Origin: Oscillospiraceae bacterium
Lineage (GTDB): Bacteria > Bacillota_A > Clostridia > Oscillospirales > WRJC01
Length of the DNA: 42,210 nt
Direction: 5' to 3'
NCBI GenBank assembly: GCA_009785015.1
Contig: WQXD01000002.1
Coordinates: 1-42,210 of the forward strand
The notes under the pieces were generated by a model. That model was not told where the DNA came from and searched no databases. It worked only from the letters and a program-made list of their open reading frames with translations. The position numbers were made by a program, and so were the translations under genes. Each line of letters begins with the position of its first letter. The first letter of the stretch is position 1. Positions 16,370 to 24,037 of this stretch are shown in pieces.

Positions 16370-17584
16370 TCAAAGCAATTCGCAGACTTTTTTCGCCTGG
16401 GCTTCATTTCCGAAATTCGCGGCGTCAAGCTCCATTGTAAAACGCTCCCTCTGCATGGGGTCATCTATCAGGATTTTTATATTTTCATAAAGGCTGGCGG
16501 GATTTGTATCGGCGACAAAGCCGTATTTCCCGTCGGCCAGCTGTTCCCTCGCGGAAAGATAATTTGCCGCCACGATGGGGCAGCGCATTATTTTGGCCTC
16601 CTCGACCGCCACCGGTTTTCCTTCGAAACGCGAAGGCTGCACATATATATCGCAGTCGCGCATATACGGGTAGGCGTTTTGGGTCGCGCCCAAAAAAATC
16701 AGCATTTCGCCCACGCCGTATTTCAAGGCCGAATTTATGATTTTGTCTTTTTCGGACTGCTCTCCTTCGCCGATCACATACCAGCGCAGCTCATATTTGT
16801 CTTCCTTTAATTTCCGGAGAATTTCGGGGATCATGTCGATCCCTTTCTGCTCCGTGATTCTGCCCACGGTCAAAATCCTGATTCCGGAAAAATGATTCGC
16901 ATCGGGGAAACTGCCGGCCTCAAGTGAGCGCCGGCGTATAAAACCCACATTTTGTATATTTTCGACAATCGCGCACTTGCCGCCGATTTCCGGAAATTTT
17001 TGTTTGAGGGCGCTCTCGGCGGCAGCTGAGACGTTTACGATGCGGTCGCACGATTTAAAATAGGCGGCGTATGTCTCGTCGTCGCATTTATCGGCTCTGT
17101 ACTCGAAATGCACCCAGGCGATTTTCTTTTTGGCGTTTGGAACTTTGTCTATCATATAAAACATGGTGCGCTCGCCCCAGTAAGCCAAAGCGGCGTCGTA
17201 GTGTTCGGTGACCGGCGGGATTTTTTGCATCATTTTGCAAAAAAGCTTTGTCGCCGTTTTGACTTTTTGTTTCGGGAAAAGAATGAACCGGAAAAAATAC
17301 GGCAGTATGGAAAAAAGGGAAAAAGGATTTTTTTTGACGAATGTGTCAAAAAGATTGGAAAACGCGTTTTTGCTGCTTAGCAAAAACAAATCGCCGTATT
17401 CGGGCATGAATTTTACGTTTACCTGACTTGGTATAAGATCCATGAACAAACCTTCGTTTTTGGCGAGCAGCAGATCCACTTCGTAACTTTCAAAATCCAG
17501 ACAATTGACAAGCGACAGAAAAGATTGCTCAGTTCCCGCGCAGTTCATAATTATTCCGATAAACAAGAGCCTTTTTTTTTGCAT
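16370..17584 (-). CDS. Glycosyltransferase family 4 protein
   Basis: A 404-residue GT-B fold glycosyltransferase of family GT4, which transfers a sugar from a nucleotide donor, probably to cell-envelope polysaccharide. The N-terminal acceptor domain starts KKRLLFIGIIMNCAGTEQ, with the glycine/threonine loop typical of the family. The C-terminal donor domain has TVGRITEQKGIDMIPEIL, VIGEGEQ, IFLGATQNAYPYMRDCDIYV and the E-x7-E motif in SRFEGKPVAVEEA (residues ~335-347). No transmembrane segment is seen. The gene is alone on the minus strand, convergent with the SurA-like gene (9 bp between stops) and divergent from the phosphoglycerate mutase gene. Specific sugar unknown. Confidence 0.9.
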   Translation of the reverse strand: MQKKRLLFIGIIMNCAGTEQSFLSLVNCLDFESYEVDLLLAKNEGLFMDLIPSQVNVKFMPEYGDLFLLSSKNAFSNLFDTFVKKNPFSLFSILPYFFRFILFPKQKVKTATKLFCKMMQKIPPVTEHYDAALAYWGERTMFYMIDKVPNAKKKIAWVHFEYRADKCDDETYAAYFKSCDRIVNVSAAAESALKQKFPEIGGKCAIVENIQNVGFIRRRSLEAGSFPDANHFSGIRILTVGRITEQKGIDMIPEILRKLKEDKYELRWYVIGEGEQSEKDKIINSALKYGVGEMLIFLGATQNAYPYMRDCDIYVQPSRFEGKPVAVEEAKIMRCPIVAANYLSAREQLADGKYGFVADTNPASLYENIKILIDDPMQRERFTMELDAANFGNEAQAKKVCELL

Positions 17585-17602
17585 ATTATTTCATTATCCC
17601 CC

Positions 17603-17631
17603 TTGAAAACTTTTTTGGTTTATGCTATATT
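17603..17631 (+). promoter_or_regulatory. Promoter of the phosphoglycerate mutase/TraX genes
   Basis: TTGAAA (17603-17608), 17 bp ending in TGC, TATATT (17626-17631). The extended -10 is present. An alternative TATAAT lies at 17633-17638. The start codon is about 40 bp downstream. Confidence 0.55.
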
Positions 17632-17669
17632 ATATAATACAGCATAATTTTTGGAGTTTTGTGAATACA

Positions 17670-18899
17670 ATGTTAAACAAACAAAAAATCGCGGTCATAG
17701 TACCGGACGGCATGGCCGATTCGGAAATTGCCGCACTCGGCGGCAGGACCCCCATGGAAGCCGCGAAAAAGCCCTGCATGGATTTGCTGGCGCGGGGGGG
17801 AATTTGCGGAATGGCTTCCTTCATACCCGAAAAAATGATTTCCGACGCGAGCGCGACGGCAAATCTCGCGATACTGGGGTACAACCCCAAAATATACTCA
17901 AAAGGCAGATCCCCCCTGGAAGCGGCGAGCCTCGGGCTTATTATGAGGGGCCGCGACACGGCTTTCCGTTGCAACCTTGCGACCTTGAGCGAAGAGGAAC
18001 AAATATACGGTGATAAAATAATAATCGACCACGGCGCGGATGAAATATCCACCGAAGAAGCGGATATTCTGATAAAAGATCTGGACAGGGAGCTCGGCAG
18101 TGACAAAGTGCGCTTTTTTACGGGCAAGAGCTACCGCCACATCGTGCTCTGGGAGGATTATCCGGGCGCCTGCGATTTTACGGGGCCCCACGATATTCTG
18201 ACCAAACGCGCGGGCGGTTATCTGCCCTTCGGCCCGGGGGATATCTGCGTCCGCTTGATGGAAAAAAGCTATGATCTGCTCAATTGTCACCCCGTAAATT
18301 CAAAACGCCGAGCCGAAAAAAAAAGGCCCGCGAATTCGATATGGCTGTGGAGCCCGGGCACAAAACCCGAAATTCCGGCTTTTGAAATGAAATACGGGCA
18401 GAAAGGCTCGGTTGTGGCGTTTGTGGACCTTATAAAAGGCCTTGGCATATATGCGGGCATGAATGTGGCGGAAGTGGAAGGCGCCACGGGAAATTTTTAC
18501 ACAAACTATCAAAACAAGGCGGCTGCCGCAATCGGCGAATTTGAAAAAGGCGCGGACTTTGTGTTTGTCCACATCGAAGCCCCCGACGAGTGCGCGCACC
18601 GGAAAGAGATTGAAAACAAGGTGAAATCGATAGAAAACATCGACGAAATGATAGCGGCGCCGCTTTATGATTATCTGAATTCGAGTTTCAAGGATTTCAA
18701 AATGCTCATTTTGCCCGACCATCCCACATATTTATCCACGGGGGCGCACTCATATGACCCCGTGCCTTTCCTGGCGTACAAAAAAGGCTCGGAGAAAAAA
18801 TCGAAAATAACCAATTTCAACGAAAAAAGCGTTTCAAAAAATTCCGATATATTCATGCAAAACGGATATGAACTGCTGGATTTCGTATTTGCGCAGTGA
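17670..18899 (+). CDS. apgM: Cofactor-independent phosphoglycerate mutase, archaeal (ApgM) type
   Basis: Interconverts 3- and 2-phosphoglycerate without 2,3-bisphosphoglycerate; related Clostridia proteins are sometimes annotated as homoserine-kinase-type enzymes of the same fold. The 409-residue protein belongs to the alkaline-phosphatase superfamily. It has the metal-binding opening AVIVPDGMAD, the active-site serine region SDASATANLAILGY, GRSPLEAASLG, the C-terminal metal ligands HIEAPDECAH and LPDHPTYLSTGAH, and YDPVPFL near the end. The ATG at 17670 starts the conserved sequence; a GTG at 17661 sits closer to the GGAG and remains possible. The stop overlaps the start of the TraX-like gene. 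Confidence 0.92.
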   Translation: MLNKQKIAVIVPDGMADSEIAALGGRTPMEAAKKPCMDLLARGGICGMASFIPEKMISDASATANLAILGYNPKIYSKGRSPLEAASLGLIMRGRDTAFRCNLATLSEEEQIYGDKIIIDHGADEISTEEADILIKDLDRELGSDKVRFFTGKSYRHIVLWEDYPGACDFTGPHDILTKRAGGYLPFGPGDICVRLMEKSYDLLNCHPVNSKRRAEKKRPANSIWLWSPGTKPEIPAFEMKYGQKGSVVAFVDLIKGLGIYAGMNVAEVEGATGNFYTNYQNKAAAAIGEFEKGADFVFVHIEAPDECAHRKEIENKVKSIENIDEMIAAPLYDYLNSSFKDFKMLILPDHPTYLSTGAHSYDPVPFLAYKKGSEKKSKITNFNEKSVSKNSDIFMQNGYELLDFVFAQ

Positions 18900-19717
18900 T
18901 GAGAGTGAAAAACGCCGTAAAAAAAGGCTTGGATTCATTCCGGTTGAAAATGATCGCTTTGGCAATCATGACAATCGACCACCTCGCCGCTTACAAAATC
19001 ATAACGCTTTCAAAGGATATAAACGCGGTCATGCGTATGGCGGGACGGGTCGCGGCGCCGTTGTTTTTGTTTTTGCTCGCGGAAGGCCTGCGCCATACAA
19101 AAAGCAAAATCAAATATACGGCAAGGCTGTACATATGCGGCGCGGTATTGCAGGCGGTCAACGAAATCGCGGCGATAATTCTTCTGCGGCAGGGGATAGG
19201 CCTTCACATCGGAAATATTTTTCAGACATTTTTTTTCACGGCGCTCTATGTGACCTGCCTTGACATGATAATGCAAAAAAAGAAAAATATAGTCAAATCC
19301 CTCGTATTGATGGCGGTGCCGCTTCTTTTGATATTCGCCCACATATATCTTCCGAAATTTTCGGTATTTTTGAATATATTCATGCCTTCGCCTTTTTTGG
19401 TGGAATATTCGTTTTTGTTTGTTTTACTCGGGGTGATTTGGTACGCGGCAAACGATAAAAAAATCGCCTGCGCGATACTGGCGGGCTTGTCCGTGGTGAG
19501 CGCGCTCGTAGATCACCGTTTTTTTGCCGGTTCATACGGATTCACTTTCGCGCATTTGTTTTATCCCACGCAGTGGCTCATGATATTTGCCGCGCCCTTT
19601 ATTTTATTATACAACGGCGGGAAGGGGAAAATAAGGCTGAAATATCTGTTTTACGCGTATTATCCGGCGCACCAGTATCTGTTTTTTATCATTTCCGTAT
19701 TTTTATTGAAAAGATGA
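18899..19717 (+). CDS. TraX-family polytopic membrane protein
   Basis: A ~273-residue membrane protein of the TraX family, named for the F-pilin acetylase of conjugative plasmids but widespread on Firmicutes chromosomes, where it is thought to act as a membrane acyltransferase. It has about eight hydrophobic segments. Family features are LKMIALAIMTIDHLAA at the N-terminus, MAGRVAAPLFLFLLAEGL, LFYPTQWLMIFAAPF and the C-terminal block KYLFYAYYPAHQYLF. No conjugation genes are nearby, so a plasmid origin is not supported. The start overlaps the previous stop: GTG at 18896 or ATG at 18899, both in frame. The substrate is unknown. Confidence 0.85.
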   Translation: MRVKNAVKKGLDSFRLKMIALAIMTIDHLAAYKIITLSKDINAVMRMAGRVAAPLFLFLLAEGLRHTKSKIKYTARLYICGAVLQAVNEIAAIILLRQGIGLHIGNIFQTFFFTALYVTCLDMIMQKKKNIVKSLVLMAVPLLLIFAHIYLPKFSVFLNIFMPSPFLVEYSFLFVLLGVIWYAANDKKIACAILAGLSVVSALVDHRFFAGSYGFTFAHLFYPTQWLMIFAAPFILLYNGGKGKIRLKYLFYAYYPAHQYLFFIISVFLLKR

Positions 19718-19768
19718 ACTTTTGATATCGTGATTTTACAATTAAAATAGCAAAAATTAAAATCTGAG

Positions 19769-19811
19769 TGGAATATTACAAAAATTTGCTAAAAAATCAT
19801 TAAATATTCCA
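19769..19811. promoter_or_regulatory. Inverted repeat upstream of the CODH/ACS operon, candidate operator
   Basis: Perfect 9-bp arms TGGAATATT (19769-19777) and AATATTCCA (19803-19811) are separated by 25 bp, with centres about 34 bp apart. The right arm overlaps the probable -35 region of the operon promoter, a typical place for a repressor or looping regulator. No regulator gene lies next to it. Function is inferred from position only. Confidence 0.4.
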
Positions 19812-19835
19812 TCTGTATGTGGTAAAATATATAAT
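19807..19835 (+). promoter_or_regulatory. Probable promoter of the CODH/ACS operon
   Basis: TATAAT (19830-19835) with a poor -35 (TTCCAT, 19807-19812) at 17 bp. An alternative -10 with extended element is TGGTAAAAT just upstream (19820-19828). The weak -35 would fit a promoter needing an activator. Confidence 0.4.
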
Positions 19836-19850
19836 ACAGGGGGAGCAGCT

Positions 19851-20462
19851 ATGGAATCCGGATATAACGAAGCGATCAGCCTTGCGAAAAACAAATTAAG
19901 CGAATTGAATCCCGAAAAAGTCTGCAAATTGTGCGGCGCGAAATTCGACGGCGAAAAATACGCGGTAAAATGGATGGCGAATGAATACATACTGCCCTTA
20001 TCCCAGCCAAACTATTCAAAGGCGCACGAGATCATCTTTTTGCATTACCTCACTTCCGAAGGGACAAAACGCCCCGAAGGGAAGCTCATATCATACCGGG
20101 AAGTTCCGACAGCCGCGTTTTACGCGCCGAAATTTATACAGAGGGCCGTCATGCCCATGGTCAGGTGCTTCGGGGCTAAACCTTGGGAATTGGTAAAAAC
20201 GGGAGAATCTCTGGGCGGGGCCAGAGTTTCGGAAGTGAGCGAGTCCGCCCATTCGGTAAAAATGGATTTGCTGCCTTTTCTGCCCGTCACGTACATGATG
20301 TGGGAAGATTACGGGGAAGAAGGGGAACCGCGCGGCAATATTCTGTTCGACAAAACCGCTCCGGGCTGGCTTTGTGCGGAGGATCTGGCGGTTGCGGCCT
20401 CGCTTGGCGCATATGAACTCATCGGCGAATACAAAAAACAGGTAAAAAATAAAATTATATAA
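19851..20462 (+). CDS. DUF3786 domain protein, first gene of the CODH/ACS cluster
   Basis: A 203-residue cytoplasmic protein of the DUF3786 family, known mainly from strict anaerobes and often encoded with corrinoid or Wood-Ljungdahl genes; the biochemical role is unknown. Recognisable parts are KYAVKWMANEYILPL, FLHYLTSEGTKRPEGKLISYREV, FYAPKFIQRAVMPMVRCFG and the C-terminal LPFLPVTYMMWEDYGEE block with VLFDKTAPGWL-like ILFDKTAPGWLCAEDL. It has a CxxC (C25-KL-C28) near the N-terminus, which could bind a metal. Ribosome binding site GGGGGAG. The gene is 23 bp before the homocysteine methyltransferase-like gene, so it belongs to the same transcript. A role in handling the corrinoid protein or its methyl group is inference from context. 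Confidence 0.85.
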   Translation: MESGYNEAISLAKNKLSELNPEKVCKLCGAKFDGEKYAVKWMANEYILPLSQPNYSKAHEIIFLHYLTSEGTKRPEGKLISYREVPTAAFYAPKFIQRAVMPMVRCFGAKPWELVKTGESLGGARVSEVSESAHSVKMDLLPFLPVTYMMWEDYGEEGEPRGNILFDKTAPGWLCAEDLAVAASLGAYELIGEYKKQVKNKII

Positions 20463-20485
20463 TATTTTTTAAGGAGAGTATATTT

Positions 20486-21400
20486 ATGTCAAGAAAAAAA
20501 ATCGCGGAAACAGTCAAAACAGGCAAAATTTTGGTGTCGGACGGCGCATGGGGCACATTTTTGCAAAAAAAAGGTTTAAAAGCGGGCGAATGCCCCGAAC
20601 TCTGGTGCCTTGATCACGCAGACGACGTAAAAGAAATCGCCGAAGGCTACATCGGCGCGGGGGCGGACATGGTCGAATCCGACAGTTTCGGGGGCACTTG
20701 CTATAAATTGGAGCATTACGGCCTGGCCGACAGGGTTTCCGAAATAAACGAAGCCGCAGCTAAGATTTCGCGCGAGGCGGCGGGCGAGGACAAATGGGTC
20801 ATAGCCTCAATCGGCCCCACGGGCAAAATGGTCGTCGGCGACGACGAAAGAGAGGATTACGAAGGCGACGAGCTGTATGCCGCGGAGAGCGACATATACG
20901 CCGCATTCAAAGAGCAGGCGGCCGCGCTCGAAAAAGGCGGGGCGGATGCGGCCTGCGTGGAAACCATGAGCGATATAAAGGAATCCATACTGGCGATAAA
21001 AGCGGTGAAAGAAAACACAGGCCTTGAAGTGATATGCACGTTCACATTCGAAAAAACCGTTCAGGGCACATACAAGACCATGATGGGCGTATCCCCCGAA
21101 GCGGCGATAAAAGCGGCGGTCGCGGCGGGTGCGGATATCGCCGGGGCAAACTGCGGAAACGGAATTGAGCGCATGATCGAAATCGTCGCCGAGATGAGAA
21201 AAATAGACAAAGACATACCGATACTCGTGCACGCCAACGCGGGGCTGCCGCAAAATGTCGGCGGAGTCGACGTTTTCCCCGAAGGCCCGGAGGATATGGC
21301 CAAAATGGTTCCGGAACTGATCAAAGCGGGCGCGAATATAATCGGAGGCTGCTGCGGGACGACCCCGGCGCATATCGCCGCCATCAAAAAAGCGATTTAA
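20486..21400 (+). CDS. Homocysteine S-methyltransferase-domain protein (MetH N-terminal type)
   Basis: A 304-residue zinc-dependent methyltransferase domain like the homocysteine-binding module of MetH and BHMT. The N-terminal strand is LVSDGAWGTFLQ. The zinc ligands are C223 (GANCGNGIE) and C289/C290 (GGCCGTTPAH), all present. MVESDSFGGTCYKLE matches the family's TNTF-like region with variation. It lacks the folate, cobalamin and reactivation domains of full MetH, so it must take its methyl group from a separate donor. In this operon the obvious donor is methyl-corrinoid on AcsC/AcsD, which would make methionine from homocysteine; this is inference. The AAGGAG lies 9 nt before the ATG. BHMT-like use of another methyl donor is the alternative. 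Confidence 0.88.
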   Translation: MSRKKIAETVKTGKILVSDGAWGTFLQKKGLKAGECPELWCLDHADDVKEIAEGYIGAGADMVESDSFGGTCYKLEHYGLADRVSEINEAAAKISREAAGEDKWVIASIGPTGKMVVGDDEREDYEGDELYAAESDIYAAFKEQAAALEKGGADAACVETMSDIKESILAIKAVKENTGLEVICTFTFEKTVQGTYKTMMGVSPEAAIKAAVAAGADIAGANCGNGIERMIEIVAEMRKIDKDIPILVHANAGLPQNVGGVDVFPEGPEDMAKMVPELIKAGANIIGGCCGTTPAHIAAIKKAI

Positions 21401-21451
21401 CTCAAAATTATCGAAATAATTAACTATTGACGAAAGGATATCCTTAGTATT

Positions 21452-22504
21452 ATGAAAACGAATTTGTTATCGACTGCCATAGGCAGTATGCCCTTTGACA
21501 ACGCGGATTACGCGATAAAAGTCTCGCTCGACTGCCTTGACGCGCCGATCTGGCCCCAGCTTTCGGCTTACGGGCTTTTGGAGCAGATGGAAATCCAGTA
21601 CAGCGAAAACGTCCCCTGCGCGGTTATAGACAAGGAAAAAGGGCGCATGTATTTCAAAACCGACGAAGACTATTCGGAGGCTTTCGGCGAGTTTTACGAA
21701 AAATATATGGCGGCCGAAGAAGACGGCAATTTTGATTTCATGGCGATAAGCGAAGATTATTCAAAAGGGCTCTACGCGCTGTTTGACAAGCTGCAGAAAG
21801 AAGGCAAAAAACTGCCCTGGCTCAAAGTGCAAACCACCGGCCCGTGCAGCTTCGCCCTGACCATAACCGACGAAAACAAAAGGGCGATATACTACAATGA
21901 GGAATTCAGGGACGTCATCGTAAAGGCGATAGGTATGAAATGCCGCTGGCAGATCCAAAAATTCAAACCATTCGCCGAAAATATAATATGTTTCATCGAC
22001 GAGCCCATTTTATCCGCGTTCGGGAGTTCCACATACGTTTCGGTGAGCCGCGAGGACGTCGTCTCGATACTTTCGGAAGTGATCGAAGCGGTGCGCGCCG
22101 AAGGCGGGCTGTCGGGCATACACTGCTGCGGCAACACGGAGTGGAGCATTTTAATCGATGCGGGCGTCGACATGGTCAACTTTGACGCGTTTGAATTCGG
22201 GCATACAATCGCCATATATCCCGAACAGGTGAAAAAGCACCTCGAAGCGGGCAAATATCTCGCCTGGGGCGTGGTCCCCACTTCGGTGAAAATAAGGGAA
22301 CAGACGGCGGAGAGCTTGGAGCTGAAATTGGAAGAGGGAATGGACAACCTGGCGGCAACGGGGATAAGCAAAGAACTGATCGTATCGCAGGCGATAATCA
22401 CGCCTTCGTGCGGGACCGGTTCCCTTGAAGCGGAAGACGCCGAAAAAGTGTTCAAACTGACGAAAGAACTGGCGCAAAGGATGAAAGAGAAGTACGGGGT
22501 GTGA
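21452..22504 (+). CDS. Core-MetE-like (cobalamin-independent methionine synthase C-terminal/UroD fold) protein
   Basis: A 350-residue TIM-barrel protein of the MetE C-terminal/UROD-like superfamily. The zinc ligands are readable as H224 and C226 in IHCCGNTEW and C320 in TPSCGTG, matching the H-x-C ... C pattern of MetE. GSMPF near the N-terminus and FIDEPILSAFG are also typical. It lacks the N-terminal half of full MetE. Such short core-MetE proteins are known from Dehalococcoides and other anaerobes, where the methyl group is thought to come from a methyl-corrinoid such as the corrinoid iron-sulfur protein rather than from methyl-folate. Its place between a homocysteine methyltransferase-like gene and the CODH/ACS genes fits that role here. 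The two enzymes may be redundant or act on different substrates. Confidence 0.85.
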   Translation: MKTNLLSTAIGSMPFDNADYAIKVSLDCLDAPIWPQLSAYGLLEQMEIQYSENVPCAVIDKEKGRMYFKTDEDYSEAFGEFYEKYMAAEEDGNFDFMAISEDYSKGLYALFDKLQKEGKKLPWLKVQTTGPCSFALTITDENKRAIYYNEEFRDVIVKAIGMKCRWQIQKFKPFAENIICFIDEPILSAFGSSTYVSVSREDVVSILSEVIEAVRAEGGLSGIHCCGNTEWSILIDAGVDMVNFDAFEFGHTIAIYPEQVKKHLEAGKYLAWGVVPTSVKIREQTAESLELKLEEGMDNLAATGISKELIVSQAIITPSCGTGSLEAEDAEKVFKLTKELAQRMKEKYGV

Positions 22505-22511
22505 GCTTGCA

Positions 22512-23276
22512 ATGAAAATCGCAGTTTCGGGTAAAGGCGGAGTGGGAAAATCCACAATCGCCGCCGCAATCGCCCTGACGCTGGCAAAACGCGGACAAAA
22601 AATACTTGCACTCGACTTAGACCCCGACGCAAACTTCGCCAACGCTTTGGGCATTCCCAAAAACGCCGGGATACGCCCGATAAGTTCCGAGATAAAATTG
22701 ATCGAGGAGCGGACCGGTGTGCAAATCAACGAATACGGAAAAATTTTCAAATTGAACCCCGAAGTTTCGGATATCGCCGAAAAATTCGCAGTGACTCAAA
22801 ACGGCGTGAGCCTTGTGGTGCTCGGCGGGACAAATAAAGGGGGCGGGGGCTGCGCCTGCCCCGAAAACACTTTTATCAAAAGTTTGGTGACGGATCTGGT
22901 GCTGTACAAAAACGAGACGCTAATCATGGATATGGAAGCGGGCATCGAGCATCTCGGGCGCGGCACGGCTGCCGGCGTGGACATCATGGTCATAGTCGTG
23001 GAACCGGGACAGCGCTCAATCGACTGCGCCGTGAGCGTCATGCAGATGGGCGCCGAAATCGGGCTGAAAAGATTTATCGTCGTTGGCAATAAAATAACAT
23101 CGGGGGAAGACGAAGAATATATAAGAAAATCCATGCCGGACCAAAACATACCGGTGTTTATGCCCTATGCCCGAAATATCCGGGAAGCGGACAGGGACGG
23201 GGTTTCGATTTTGGACGCCTTGGATCAAAACCAAATCAAAATAATAGAAAATTTAATTACGGAGCTGAAAAAATGA
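22512..23276 (+). CDS. cooC: CooC-type nickel-insertion ATPase (first copy)
   Basis: A 254-residue MinD/CooC-family P-loop ATPase that matures CO dehydrogenase or acetyl-CoA synthase by delivering nickel. The deviant Walker A is SGKGGVGKST at residues ~6-15. LALDLDPDANFANALG is the CooC switch region with Asp residues. The nickel/zinc-binding C-x-C pair of CooC is in GGCACPEN near residue 114. DMEAGIEHLGRGTA is the conserved E/H block. The stop overlaps the start of the second cooC by 4 bp, so the two are coupled. I cannot tell from sequence which copy serves the C-cluster of CODH and which, if either, serves the A-cluster of AcsB. Confidence 0.92.
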   Translation: MKIAVSGKGGVGKSTIAAAIALTLAKRGQKILALDLDPDANFANALGIPKNAGIRPISSEIKLIEERTGVQINEYGKIFKLNPEVSDIAEKFAVTQNGVSLVVLGGTNKGGGGCACPENTFIKSLVTDLVLYKNETLIMDMEAGIEHLGRGTAAGVDIMVIVVEPGQRSIDCAVSVMQMGAEIGLKRFIVVGNKITSGEDEEYIRKSMPDQNIPVFMPYARNIREADRDGVSILDALDQNQIKIIENLITELKK

Positions 23277-24037
23277 GCTATATTATAGCCGTCACGGGAA
23301 AGGGCGGAGTGGGGAAGACCACGTTTTCCGGCCTTTTGATAAAGAATCTCATAAAAGCGGGCAAAACGCCGGTGCTCGCAATCGACGCCGACCCGAACAG
23401 CTGCTTGGACGCCGCTTTGGGGCAAAAGGTCGAAAACACAATCGGCCGGGCGCGTGAAGACGTGAAAGAAGAGGGAACCTCCCCGAATATTTCCACAAAG
23501 GAACTTTTGCAGATAAAATTGAATGAAAGCCTGATCGAGGCAAACGGTTTCGACCTTGTCGCAATGGGCAGGCCCGAAGGGGCGGGTTGCTACTGTTATG
23601 CCAACAATGTGCTGAAATCGGTTATAGGCGAACTGGCGGGGCAGTATCCGTATGTCGTGCTCGACAACGAAGCAGGGCTTGAAAACCTCTCGCGGCGCAT
23701 CGTGCAGAAAGTCGACATGATGGTTCTTGTTTCGGATTCTTCGAATGCGGGCCTCGAGACTTTGAAAAGACTGTATGAATTAGCCGTCGAAATGGAAATC
23801 GGATATGACAAACTCGCCTTGGTCATAAACCGCGTGAGAGAGAACAGGCTGCCCGCAAAACTCAAAGAAATCCAAACGTTCACAAAAGCGGATCTGACCG
23901 CCGTGCTGCCCGATGACGGCGAAATCGCGGAGTTTGCCGAAACAAGCCGAAGTTTTTTGGAACTGCCGGATGACAATCCGGTGAACAGGGAGATAAACGA
24001 ATTTTTGAAGAAAGGTAACATTATATATGGAATTTGA
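23273..24037 (+). CDS. cooC: CooC-type nickel-insertion ATPase (second copy)
   Basis: A second 254-residue CooC-family ATPase. Walker A is TGKGGVGKTT near residue 8, the switch region is LAIDADPNSCLDAALG, the C-x-C pair is AGCYCYANN near residue 108 and DNEAGLENLSRR is the conserved block. It differs clearly from the first copy, for example CYCYANN against CACPEN, and so is not a recent duplication. It overlaps the previous gene by 4 bp and the CODH gene by 11 bp, placing it immediately before its likely client. The second motif pattern is closer to what is usual for CODH-associated CooC, which would leave the first copy for AcsB, as proposed for AcsF; this is inference. Confidence 0.92.
   Translation: MSYIIAVTGKGGVGKTTFSGLLIKNLIKAGKTPVLAIDADPNSCLDAALGQKVENTIGRAREDVKEEGTSPNISTKELLQIKLNESLIEANGFDLVAMGRPEGAGCYCYANNVLKSVIGELAGQYPYVVLDNEAGLENLSRRIVQKVDMMVLVSDSSNAGLETLKRLYELAVEMEIGYDKLALVINRVRENRLPAKLKEIQTFTKADLTAVLPDDGEIAEFAETSRSFLELPDDNPVNREINEFLKKGNIIYGI

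Noticed and set aside
18899..19717. TraX as evidence of a conjugative element
   Set aside because: No other tra, mob, integrase or replication gene is nearby; TraX-like proteins are common on Firmicutes chromosomes.
19718..19850. Cobalamin riboswitch or other leader RNA before the CODH/ACS operon
   Set aside because: The 133-bp gap is AT-rich, lacks a B12-box-like GCCACTG and has no large structured GC stems; only the inverted repeat and promoter elements are visible.
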